From Mortierella sp. BCC40632 (lineage: Eukaryota; Mortierellomycota; Mortierellomycetes; Mortierellales; Mortierellaceae), in assembly GCA_011634665.1 (NCBI GenBank), contig WAEK01000011.1, positions 1 to 64,000 on the forward strand: a stretch of DNA of 64,000 bases, read 5' to 3'. Shown here piece by piece: positions 46,189-57,100 of the stretch. The translations under genes and the position numbers were made by a program. The notes beneath the pieces are model-generated. The model was not told the DNA's origin. It searched no databases and saw nothing but the letters and a program-made list of their open reading frames with translations. Every line of letters starts with the position of its first letter. Position 1 is the stretch's first letter.

Positions 46189-48122
46189 ATGTCGTCCGAA
46201 GAGATCCCCAAGATTCCCAGCATCGAGTTGTCACAGCAACGTTTCCTCTTGACCAATGGGCCCAAAGAGACACATGCTCAGGCACAGGAGGAAATCATGA
46301 AGAAAATCAAAGAAGACAGTACGTGTGTATCTCTGCTTTCTACCTCTTTTATTCATTCATTTATTCTCTCTTTCTCTTTCTCTTTCTCTTCTCTGGCATG
46401 AGGACGAGTGACTCGCCTCTTTTGGCCCTCCTTCTCTTGTTTGAAGCCTTACGTCAAAGCTTGACCCATCCTTTCCTCCCGTTCTTGGTGCATGTTATCC
46501 TCACCAGACCCTATCTCTTGTCTCTCTGTCTCTCTATATCCATTTCTTTTTATGCTCGCTCCCACCAATCATAGACATGGCACCGTTCTATGAGCTGATC
46601 TGTGAAGAACAAAGCTGGACCGTCGACACTGCACTTCTGGAGCAAATGAAGAAGGCCAATGAAGAGGCCCTCAAGAAACTGGATGAACGACTTAAGGATG
46701 CGGAGGAGAACCTGGGCGAGACTGAGATTTCAGACGCGCTGCTTGCTCGTGCAGAACACTTTGCAAAGATTGGCGACAAAAAAAAAAAAGGACAACAGTT
46801 TTTTTTCATTCTTAGTGTGATCCGGTCTCAAAACGTAGCTTGTTCCTGACTCTCTTTCTCTTTACTTCTCTATCCTTTTCTCTATCAACCTACTTTTATC
46901 TCTACAGGAAAAGAGTTTGACAGCATACAGGGTGGCGTTCGACAAGACCGTTGCTCTTGGAAGCAGACTCGACATCTTGTTCTCCAACATTCGTTCTGGG
47001 TTCTTTTATCGTGACAACGACCTTGTCAGCCGCAACATTGAGAAGGCTCGGACGTACGTTGTCTTTCTTCTTCTTTTCTGTGCTTGCTGGCAGTTGACTT
47101 TGGTTCTTGAGCTAATTTCAGATTGATTAACCATTGTGCTTCATCCTTACTTCCAAAAAAAATATTGTATTGTATTGTATTGTACTCCATAGAATGATCG
47201 AGGAGGGTGGAGACTGGGACCGCAGGAACCGTCTCAAGGTCTATGAGGGAGCGTACCTGATGACGATCCGCAACTTTAAGGGCGCAGCAGATCTGTTTAT
47301 TGCGACCCTGTCTACCTTCACATCCACAGAACTGATGGACTACAAGGACTTTGTGACCTATGCTGTGCTCTCCAGTGTATTGGCCTTGAAGCGTGTTGAC
47401 ATCAAGACAAAGGTAAGGATATCCTCGGAGTCGACAATTGCTCATTGGAGATTTTATAATATATATCCATCGGGAAACCACCAAGAAGACTAATGACTTT
47501 GGGCGCGTCTTTTCTTTTCTTTTCTTTTTTTATTCTTTTCTTGGTTGATAGGTGATTGATTCACCCGAGGTACTCGAGGTTTTGCATGAGATTCCTCATT
47601 TGGAGGATTACCTTCGATCGCTCTATGGTGGCGACTATGCCAAGTTCTTTGTCTCTTTGGCCGCATTGGAGACTTCGAGCATGAAGCGATCCTGGGTACT
47701 CTTCCCTCATTACCGTTACTATGTCCGTGAGATGCGTATTCGTGCTTATGCACAGCTCTTGGAATCCTACCGATCAGTCACAATGCAGAGCATGGCCCAC
47801 TCGTTTGGTGTCAGTATTGAGTTCATTGATAAGTAAGTGATCCGCTCTTCTGTTATTTTTTATTGTTGTTTTATTCTTTTTGAATAACTCCGCAAATGCC
47901 ATGAATCTGTTGCGAGATCAAGTCTTTTGACATTTTTTTTTTTTTAGGGACTTGGCCAAGTTCATTTCTGCAGGTCGATTGAACTGTGTGATTGATAAAG
48001 TGAATGGAATTGTCGAGACGAACCGACCAGATGCCAAGAATGCTCAGTACCAACAGTCCATCAAACAAGGTGATATTCTGTTGAACAGAGTCCAGAAGCT
48101 GAGCCGTGTCATTAACGTTTAG
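46189..48122 (+). CDS. RPN7: 26S proteasome lid subunit RPN7 (PSMD6)
   Basis: Rpn7 is a PCI-domain subunit of the proteasome lid. The ATG at 46189 gives [19 protein letters not shown]. Next exons give [57 protein letters not shown] and [20 protein letters not shown]. The PCI end reads [20 protein letters not shown] and ends [10 protein letters not shown]. Six or so exons, with phases consistent at all junctions but one. After the exon ending AKIGD at 46777 there is a run of twelve A and no GT donor where the frame requires one. The following exon starts at 46910 (EKSLTAYRV). In-frame GT sites exist only further on (46817, 46835) and would insert poor low-complexity residues. It is divergent from RPN6. 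Confidence 0.94.
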
Positions 48123-48586
48123 AGTAAAAGATGAAGAAGAAGAAAAAAAGAGTACCCTCCAAAGAAATAAAAAAAATATACATAAAAAAACACACACACA
48201 CACACACTTCTCTCGAAAGATCTTTAGCTTTCCAAACAGCAAAAGAACAATATAAGCACACAAAAATCATTTGTTTTTTGACAAAATGGTGATCTATTTG
48301 CCGCGAAAACATCTCACTAGCTGAACATCGCAAGAAACTACACGATGCAATGGTGAAAAAAAAAGAAAGAACGAAAGAAAAAAGAAACTAAAAAAAAAAA
48401 AAGATATTCTACAAATGGGAACGGTGGTGGTGGGGTGGTGGAAGAGTAGAGAGTGAGGAAAAGTGTAAGAAACTAGAAATTCATGCTTGTCCAGAGGGTG
48501 CAAAACTTCTTCCTTCGGAGGAGAGGGGGGATATCCTGGGCAAATATATATAAAGGGTGTCCCTTTTTTTTCTTTTTCTTTTTCTT
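48123..48586. other. Convergent 3' region between RPN7 and the DnaJ gene
   Basis: A-rich on the plus strand, with a CA repeat at 48189-48208 and several A runs. No gene seen. Confidence 0.55.
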
Positions 48587-50218
48587 TTACTGTTGAGCGC
48601 ACTGCACACCTGGATGACCACCTTCCTCGTCATCATCACCTCCAACATGGCCTCGTTCTGCCTTTGCCTTTTGACGAGCATCCATTTCGGTCAAGTTGAC
48701 CTCCTCCGTGACAGCATCTCCAGGAAGCGTTGGCAAGGGAGCGGCTGGAGGAAGGATCGCACGGAGCTGCTCAAGCTTCTCCATATCGGTCCAGTTCGAG
48801 GCAGGGAATTCAATCTCGAAGGTAATATACAAGTCTCCAAAGTCATGGTGTCTCTCAGTTGGCATTCCCTGTCCCATCACGGCCTTGATTTCGCCTATTT
48901 TGATTTGTTTGGGATGGAGGGGGGAAGGAGAGAGATAAGGAAGGGTGAAAAGGGTAGGGTGAGTTTGTCGTGTTCATCCAATAGCTCCGCAGCTCCTTTC
49001 TCTCTCTTTCTCTTTCTCTTTCCCTCTGGGGAAGAGGGAGAAGGGGCTCGGCGGCCTTGAAATCGTAGATGCAGGAGAAAGAGAGAGAGAAATACAAAAT
49101 ACAGGAAAAAAAAAAGGATTTGTTTGTTCAACTTACTGGGCCTGATGACCTCCCCAGGAAGGATATCAACGATAAGCACCCGATCATCCAGGTGCTTGAT
49201 ATGGATCTTGCCACCCGTCAGAGCCGTTACCAAGTCAATCTTGGCATTGTAATAGAGATCATCGTCCACTCGTCGGAAGCGTTCATGCTCACGCTGTTCG
49301 AGAACAATGACCACGTCACCAGGGATGATGCCTGGAGCCTGATCACCTTCACCGCCAAAGACGATCTTACGACCATCTTTCATGCCACGGTCAATGTGGA
49401 CCTCGAGGACCTTTCGGACCTGGATAACCTTCTTTGCATTGCAGGCCTTGCACTTGTCCTTAGCGTTGATGATCTCGCCTTCGCCTCGACAGTCGCCACA
49501 AGGCTGCTGGATTTGCTGCATCATTGGGCCCATCTGTCTGAGAATAACCCTGTAGCCCTGTCCATGGCAGGTATTGCAAGTCTTGACGGCTCCTTCCTTG
49601 CCTCCTTTGCCCTCACACTTTTCACAGATGACATTCTTTTGGAGAGCGAGCTTGGTGGTCTTTCCCTTGTAAAGATCCTCGAGTGTCACCTTCAACCCAT
49701 GTGCAACATCCTTGCCACGGCGGGGACCCGAAGGACGTCCGCCACGACCGCCCATGCTTCCTCCAAAGAACTGGGAGAATAGGTCCTCGGGAGAGAGTCC
49801 TCCCATACCGCCGGGACCAGCCTCGCCCGAGAGACCAGCCTCGCCATATTGATCGTAGACTTGACGTTTCTGGGAGTCAGAAAGGACGTCGTATGCATGA
49901 CTGATCTCCTGGAACTTTGCAGATGAGGCTCCTCCCGTCTGTTGGAAGATGAATAGGAATAAGTGGGTGTAGAAATACGAATGAGTGGAATGATGGTCAG
50001 TCGAAAGGTGTGTTGATGAGGCTCAAAGCCTATATGATCCTTGAGACAAAACCTAAGAGAAAGGAAGAGAATATAAAAAAGGGGGAGGGGGGAGACATAG
50101 GACATACCTTGTCTGGATGGTATTTCAGGGCAAGTTTTCTGTAGGCCTTCTTGAGATCAGCATCAGAGCAGGCGGGATCGACCTCGAGAGCCTCGTAGAG
50201 CTTGGTTTCCTTGACCAT
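48587..50218 (-). CDS. YDJ1: Type I Hsp40 co-chaperone (YDJ1/DNAJA), farnesylated
   Basis: It stimulates Hsp70 and hands over unfolded clients. Exons 50218-50108, 49938-49137 and 48894-48587, phases matching, give 406 residues (yeast Ydj1 has 409). Seen: the J domain with HPD at residues 34-36, a Gly-rich linker ([13 protein letters not shown]), and four zinc-finger repeats ([32 protein letters not shown]), the last lacking its usual glycines. A C-terminal substrate domain follows, with [16 protein letters not shown] and GKGMP-like GQGMPTE. The protein ends CAQQ, a CaaX box predicting farnesylation and ER or cytosolic membrane attachment, as in Ydj1. Upstream are a heat-shock-type element and a CCAAT box. 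Confidence 0.96.
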
Positions 50219-50509
50219 GATGGAAATGTGTTGATGAGTGAGAGAGAAGAGGAGGAAGAGGAAGAGGAGGGTGATCTAGTAGACGTCAACACACTTGAGA
50301 GACTCTTGGAAAGGAAGAGCACAAAAGAGACAATGTCCCAAGAGCAAAGAAAAAGGGTAGAGTGGGGAAAAGAAAGAGAGAATGAGAGGATGAAAAAGAG
50401 ATGGGCGATGGAATGAAATGGTGCTCTTGCGGTGCTTATTAACCTTTTTGCCCCCTCCTCCCACCTTTCCTTCCCCAGGCACTGGAGGGCTTTGCACGTG
50501 CCACACACT

Positions 50510-50522
50510 TTCCAGAGGATTC
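50510..50522. promoter_or_regulatory. Heat-shock-element-like site upstream of the DnaJ gene
   Basis: TTCCAGAGGATTC fits TTCnnGAAnnTTC with one mismatch (GAG for GAA). It lies about 290 bases upstream of the DnaJ start codon, a usual distance for Hsf1 sites. Confidence 0.5.
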
Positions 50523-50565
50523 TTTTTGGATACGTTTGAACAAAGCGCCTCCAAGCGACGCACGT

Positions 50566-50572
50566 CCAATCA
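50566..50572 (+). promoter_or_regulatory. CCAAT box upstream of the DnaJ gene
   Basis: CCAATCA about 350 bases upstream of the DnaJ start, in a GC-richer patch. CCAAT is bound by HAP-type complexes in fungi. A chance match is possible. Confidence 0.35.
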
Positions 50573-50599
50573 GCGCACGGGGGCGAGCGGGCCACTCAA

Positions 50600-51838
50600 A
50601 GGAGAGTGAGAGATAGAGAAACAGGCATTAGAAAGCATCTCCGGGGCGGAGGGGAGCCAGAAAGACCACTCGGGGTTTCACACTAGTTGCCCCCAGCCTC
50701 CGGACGGGGGCCAGCCCATTCACGCCTTCTATTCTCCATCACTTCGTCGCCTCTTTCGTCTCTCTTGTTCAGGAACCATCTCGAAGTTGCCTTTTAACAA
50801 TCCCTTTACTCTACTCCAGTCGAACAAATTGCCCGATAGCTTCGCCCTGTGGGCAAAGACTCACCGTCTTCTTTCTCCGCGTTGGACTTCCCATCTACCA
50901 TTAGTTTTCTGAACCTCATGGAGCACCCTTCACCTCTGTCTTCTGCTGAGCTGGGGCCTCTTTTTTCCTCTTGGAAACTACGGGTTGGCCCACAATGGGT
51001 GCCTTTTTCTTTTCTGGTGATTTCGGATGTTGAAAGGAGGAGTGGCAAAAATGCCCATCCTAGTGCTAAAGAAAAAAAGAAAAAAAAAAAGGAAAAAGGA
51101 AAACGCCCTGTATCTAAAACTAGATCCTAGTCTGTTTTCCTTGTTATTAGTCACCATGCTATATATTAAGACTATGGACAAGCTCATCTAGGTAGTCTCT
51201 CGAATGACTGACAAACAGACATAGTTAGCAATTGTCCACACAGCAACAAAGAAAAAAGAAATTCGACTTGCTAACCAGGTTTGTTTGTTTTTTATTATTA
51301 TTATTATTTACTACTGCACCCGAAGGTGGAGAGGTGGTTTATCATCGCCTTTTGTAGATATTCTTGTCCAACTTGGACGATGACAGATCTACGCTCTCTC
51401 TTTCTCTTTCTCACCACTCAAGGAGCCTAAAATGACGAGACCGAGTCTGGAGGCGATACCTCTGTTAATGAAATTGATCTTCTCCCCCTCTCTTGATGAA
51501 ATCAAAAGATTAAAGAGCCAAAACTCTCTCGGGTTCCTTGCCACCATTTTCTGCTCGTCTGACTTTTTTTTTTTTTTTCTTTCCTCTCTCTCTCTCTTCA
51601 TCACCTTCCTACCCAACACTTTTTGTTCACCTCTTCGCCAAACAGGAAACCTCAACCAAGATGGCAACAAAGGCAAGGCAGTCCTCGCATCATAGCCCAA
51701 CAAAAAAAAAAGCAAGGAAAAAAAAACTTGATAATGATCTCAACCAACGATCAAGTCCCCCCCCCAGTTCTAAACGTTTTTCCCTTTCCCTCTTACCTCT
51801 TGCATTACCATCATGACAAATAGAAAAAAGACCCACCC
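50600..51838. other. Intergenic region between DnaJ and citrate carrier genes
   Basis: No gene recognised. It contains A and C runs and the 5' leader of the carrier. A potential upstream ATG at 51661 opens a lysine/serine-rich frame of about 50 codons that ends before the carrier's first conserved segment. Confidence 0.5.
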
Positions 51839-53363
51839 ATGTATACCCTGACTGCAGGAGCCATTGCAGGAGCCATCGAGGCAACCATCACCTACCCTAC
51901 AGAGTTTGTCAAGACTCAATTACAGCTTCAATCAGGCACAAAGGGATCCATACCTAAAGGAGCTACCGTAAGGATTCTGATCCCCTCCTCTTAGCAACAA
52001 CACAACCGTCTCAGGAGCAAAAGAGATCACTGTGTGTCCAGGATGGCAACACCGTGGAAGAAAGAAAAAAAAAGGGGGGGCAAGGAGGCAGAAGGAAGGG
52101 TGATGGTCCTTGCGCATTGTATCAGACACCGGAATGACTCTAATACTGTGTGTGCCCCCCCTTCCCCAGATCAGATACGATAACCCGCTTTACCACTTCA
52201 TTATGAGGTATGGGACTGCTTTTTATACCCTAACTCTTTCGGATCGTTCTTCCCCTCCCCCTCCCCCTAGGATGTCAAAGTTGTCAAAGGACCGATCGAG
52301 ATTTTGGTATCCACAGTTCGGACGCAAGGTGTCACTGCTGTCTATAAGGGTCTTTCTGCCATGGTAATTGGTAACACGGCCAAGGCTGGTGTCCGGTTCT
52401 TTGCCTTTGATCAATTCAAATACCTTCTCCAAGATTCAGAGGGCAAAACTACAGGAATCCGATCTGTCATGGGTAAAGTAGCGTGTATCTCTTTTTTGCT
52501 TCTTTTTCTCTTTCTTTTTCTTCCTGCTCACATGGTCAATGAGTCAGGTTTCTATGCGATGTGATCAGGCTTTTACTAACTAGGTTGCATCGAACATTAA
52601 AAAAAAAAAAAAAATTGTTTTAACAATAGCGGGTCTTGGTGCCGGAATGACAGAGGCAATATTGGTCGTCACACCCTCAGAAACCATCAAGTACTGAATT
52701 CCTCATATATTTGACTTGGAACATGCTTCAAGAAGCGCGAAATCCATGGAGAAGATGACCCTTCTAATACCTGTTTTTTTTTTTTTTTTTTTTTTGCGGA
52801 ATCTTCAAATAGGACAAAATGATCCAGGACGGAACCTCATCCAATCCACAATACCGCGGGCTTATCCATGGCAAGTGAGGAGAATCCTTTTTTTTTTTTT
52901 CTCGAGAATCTTGCTCTTGCTCTAGCTCTCCTAGGTTAACCTCTTGATTGCTATTTTTTTCCCCTCCTTCTTTCTAGGCACAAGATGCATTATCCAAGCT
53001 GAGGGTTTGGGCGGTGTCTATCGGGGACTGATTCCCGTCATGGCTAGACAAGGAGCCAATAGTGCTGTTCGTTTTGGTGTTTACTCGGCTCTGAATGATC
53101 TCGTCAAAACCCATCTTCAACAGGCGCCAGGCGCTCCTTTGCCCGCCACGGTGACCTTTGGTATTGGTGCCATTGCTGGTATTGTCACCGTTTATACAAC
53201 CATGCCACTGGATGTGGTCAAGACAAAGATGCAAGGACTTCATGCTCGACAGCTCTATAGCGGTGTCCTGGATTGCTGTTGGAAAGTGCTTAAGAGTGAG
53301 GGTATCCTTAGTTTCTGGAGTGGTGCCACCCCAAGACTTGCACGTCTCTCGGTAAGCTTTGTA

Positions 53364-53394
<31 letters not shown>

Positions 53395-53567
53395 ACGGCA
53401 AATGTTTGGTGTTTTCTGTAGTGTTGAGAAAACCTTCCTAATTCGTGTTCAACAATTTTGACGATACATGGGAATAGATGTCTGGAGGCATTGTATTTAG
53501 CATTTATGAAAGCACCATGGGCGTTCTTCGGAAACTCGATGATAACCATAGTCCCATCCGTTCATAA
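51839..53567 (+). CDS. CTP1: Mitochondrial citrate/tricarboxylate carrier (CTP1 type)
   Basis: It exchanges citrate for malate across the inner mitochondrial membrane and supplies cytosolic acetyl-CoA. Six exons are read: 51839-51967, 52271-52472, 52630-52690, 52813-52870, from 52979 to 53350, and 53478-53567. All three carrier repeats show their signature: YPTEFVKTQLQL, TPSETIK and MPLDVVKTKMQ. IGNTAKAGVRFFAFDQFK, GLGAGMTEAILVVTP and ARLSMSGGIVFSIYES match Ctp1 closely. The intron after exon 4 has a GC donor (GCAAGT at 52871). In exon 4 a single A seems to be missing at about 52816-52819, since the frame carried across the splice meets a stop. The start is uncertain: the frame before 51839 is open back to an AG that could be an acceptor, so a short first exon may exist. 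Confidence 0.9.
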
Positions 53568-53737
53568 TCAACGCAAGGATCTGTCTCTTCATAAATGCTC
53601 CTTTTTGTTTTACAATCTTGATGAGAGCACACTTTGCGCGACTCTCTGACAAAGAAAAAAAAATAATGAGATGGGTCTTTTTTCTTTTTATGAGGATGGT
53701 TATTTCCATCAAGGATAATGGGTGGATATTCGATATG

Positions 53738-53743
<6 letters not shown>

Positions 53744-53776
<33 letters not shown>
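53744..53776. repeat. (TG)n microsatellite 3' of CTP1
   Basis: About 16 TG units, interrupted at the left edge. The convergent gap 53568-54152 also has T-rich tracts and a GA microsatellite (about 54086-54119), and no gene. Confidence 0.85.
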
Positions 53777-53780
<4 letters not shown>

Positions 53781-54076
53781 AAGTCTTTGGGAGGAGGGGT
53801 GTTGTACAAACGCAGGATATGGTTATAAAAAGTGATATATGTGTGGAGATTCTACATGCCTATCTTTTTTTTTTTTTTTCTTAGTTTTTTCCCCTCTTCT
53901 CTTCTCTCTCCCCCTTTCTCTTTCTTTCTCTTTTTCTTTCTTTCTCTTTTTCTTTCTTTCGCTTTTTCTCTTTTGGTGGTGGCGAGTCTTTCAACAAAAG
54001 AAAGGGGGCCTATCTTTTGGTCCCTGAGAAACAGCAGTGAGGGGTGATCATAACAATAGTAACATTAAAAAAAAAA

Positions 54077-54119
<43 letters not shown>

Positions 54120-54152
54120 AAACACGTCTTTCTCTCCCTACTCGAACAAATA

Positions 54153-57100
54153 TTAACAATGAGAAGCTCCAGCAGTATTGGTATCAACTCGGAGAGGTAA
54201 AGGTGAAGTGGTATCATCGACTGCCTTGATCTCCTCCGACAAGTGAGCATGAACCAAATGCAAGGCCGAAGTATCTGTCGTCGTCATTGTCGGTCGACTC
54301 TTGCTCAATGGAATCTCAGGACTCGTCGAAGGGGGGGACAAAAGTTGGAATGGCAAGGCCATAGTCGCTGTGGTATTCTTATCCCTGGATACAACCGGAG
54401 AGGCCGAACAAGGGGTCGTATCATTGTCTGAAAAATAATCCTTATCCTGTGAAAGTGGCAAGGAAGACATGGTTGAGGTAACGGCAGATCGAGGTGATTG
54501 TGCGCTGGATCCTGTCGAATGACCCGTCGCGTTCTTGGAATGTTGGTATTGTGGCTGTGTGGGCTGCTGAGGCAACAGTGGTGGGTTCTGTTGAGACGAC
54601 GAGGAAGGTGAAGGGGAGGGAAGTTGCTCCTGAGTTGATTCTTGTCGGATAGAATGCTGTGAGGGCGGATTGTTTTGCACCTGTGCGTGTGATTGAGAGT
54701 GTGAGTGATGATGATGGTGGTGGTGGTGGTAGTGGTGGTGTTGAGGTTGTTGCTGAGGTTGCTGCTGCTGTGGGCTTGATGACATGAGGTACTGAGTCCG
54801 GATGTCGGTCTCATGCCTCCGTAGCGTCTTCGTTGGGTTGGACAACATCATGTCCTGATGAGTCCATCGTCTCTGAACGTGATGCTCTCTATCCCGTTCT
54901 CGATCCTGGACAACAGGACCACCCATGGTGGAATAGTAGCCTAGTCTTCTTTCAGCGGCCTGCCCATCTTGATCCGAGTAATCGTCTGGAGCAAAACTAT
55001 CCAGCAGGTTATTGCCACTACCCGCCCATCGGGTTCTTCCACCTACTCTTGTCCTAATGGTGGCCGTAGCTGCCGCTGTCCGGGATTCGCTCAGGATAGC
55101 AGGGGCTGATCCAGCACTATCTTGGGTGGCAACGGACCCCCGCATAAAAGGACTGGGTCTCATCAAGAATCGTTTCAACTTGGACAAAAACTTTTCACGA
55201 CGTTGTTGGTGCTGTTGGACCCCTTCTTCTGGTTCGCCTACTCGGCCTTCATCTTCTTTCAGAGGTCCTCCTCCTCGTTCACCCGCTGGACTAGCTTCGC
55301 TACTCACAAACATGGGACCATCGATATCTTCATCATCAGAGAGACCATCAAGAAAGAGTGGCTTCTGGCCTCGTCGAATTCGAATGGTTGCCCCCGCTGG
55401 TCCATAGGCTCCGTCCTTTGAATGTCGGTAGTGACCATATTGAAGCGGATGAGTTGGAGACGATGGTGGAGGATAAACACTCGATGTAGCATTGGATTCT
55501 CGTTCAAATCCTGTCAGGATCGAAGGAAGACCAGATCGGGATCGTCTCTTGGATGGCACCTGCTGCACAAACGACGGCTCCTCCTCTTGAGGTAGTGGTT
55601 GCACCTCTTGAGGCTGTGTCTGTTGCTGTTGCTTCTTTTGCTCCGCAAAGAAACGCTTGCGCATCGTCGAGGTCATGGACATGGTGCCAAGAATACTCCT
55701 TCTTTTGGTTGCAAGCAAAGGTTTGATACTACCACTATCCTCAGACCCTTGCAACAAGGAATTGGTTCTATCCGTCGGTGCTACACTTGACTCACCATCC
55801 AACAACTGAGCTGAGGATCTCCGATGGCGTGAATCAGGCATTGCTAAGGAAGTGGAGCTATCGGGTCGTCGTTGAGGAGCTGCAGGCATACTGAACCTAT
55901 ACGACTTGGGCGATGGCTGAGGCGACTGCGGTTGTTGCTGTTGTTGAGGTTGAGGTTGTTGTCGCTGCTGTTGAGGAATGTCAACTGTGTTGGACTGGAT
56001 CAATGGTGGACAGTGTTGACAATAGTAGTGATGATGGATATGGTGCTCATGAACATGAACTGGATTGCCATTCGCAGATGAAATTGGGTCAGCTGAGGAT
56101 CCCAATAGAGGCTCCGTAATGGTTGTGCTAACTCTACGGATCGTAGCCATAGCAGCCACCGTCTCACTCTCAGTCTTGTCAACGGTCACCATCCCCACAG
56201 CTGCTCCCGTCGAATTAATGGAAGGCTGCTTTCCGAGACTGACTGGTCGTCGTCGCATCTCCTCGGTCGACTCTCCAACAGAGGCCAGCGCAGAATGAGA
56301 TCCCGACCCATTGAGGGGCATTGATCGTTGCGCCAGCACCTCTTCAGGTTCGCCTGCATGGCTCACTATCGCGTACTGTTGATGTAGCGATGGTGGACGT
56401 ATTTCCAAAGAGGCAATTGAACCTGGACGATCTCCCTTGCCATGCCTCTGATTGTCCTCGTTCCGTCTATCCATGGTCGGGGACGGGAGAGGGGCAGGTA
56501 CACCTTTGTGAGTGCCCAAATCAGAAGCCATCCGACTTGCCTCAACTACTTTTTCCATTGTTGCCACAGAGAACGGTCTAGGTTTACTAGTTCGGACGAG
56601 CTTTGGACCTGACCCATTCCCTGGTTGTTTCGAAGTCGAGCTGTGGCGCGTGAGATCCTTAGACATGAGCAGAGAACTGTTGTTGTAAGGAAATCCCATT
56701 GTCGTGTCCGCAGGAGCGCTGTTGTTGCTTGCACCTAAGTACTCGTGATAGCTTGACCGTCCTAATGAGGGCGATCCTTGCCGGATATTAGGCCTGTGCG
56801 TCGTCGTCGTTGCGGACAGGAGGGGTGACTGCAATGGCCGTGGTGAGGACTTTTCCTCAAGCCCACTTCTCGTGACTCGAGTCGTGGGACTCTCCAAGGC
56901 TGTAGCCAAGGCGGCCGCCGTTGTACCTTCGTGGCTCTCTTTGTTGTTACTGTTCCACATGCTCATGGTGAAAGCCTTTTCCTTGGTTGTGGACCTGCGC
57001 TTGATGGCGTTACTACCTTCAGGAAGACCGTTTGATGCTGTGGCTGTCAACTCACCTCCACTACTAAACCTCCGGTCCTGCATCATTCTATCTCGAGATT

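Noticed and set aside
49069..49782. 237-codon plus-strand frame
   Set aside because: Antisense to the conserved zinc-finger exon of the DnaJ gene.
52170..52207. Possible 38-base exon in CTP1 (IRYDNPLYHFIM)
   Set aside because: It has splice-like ends but breaks the frame, while joining 51967 directly to 52271 keeps phase and matches the carrier family.
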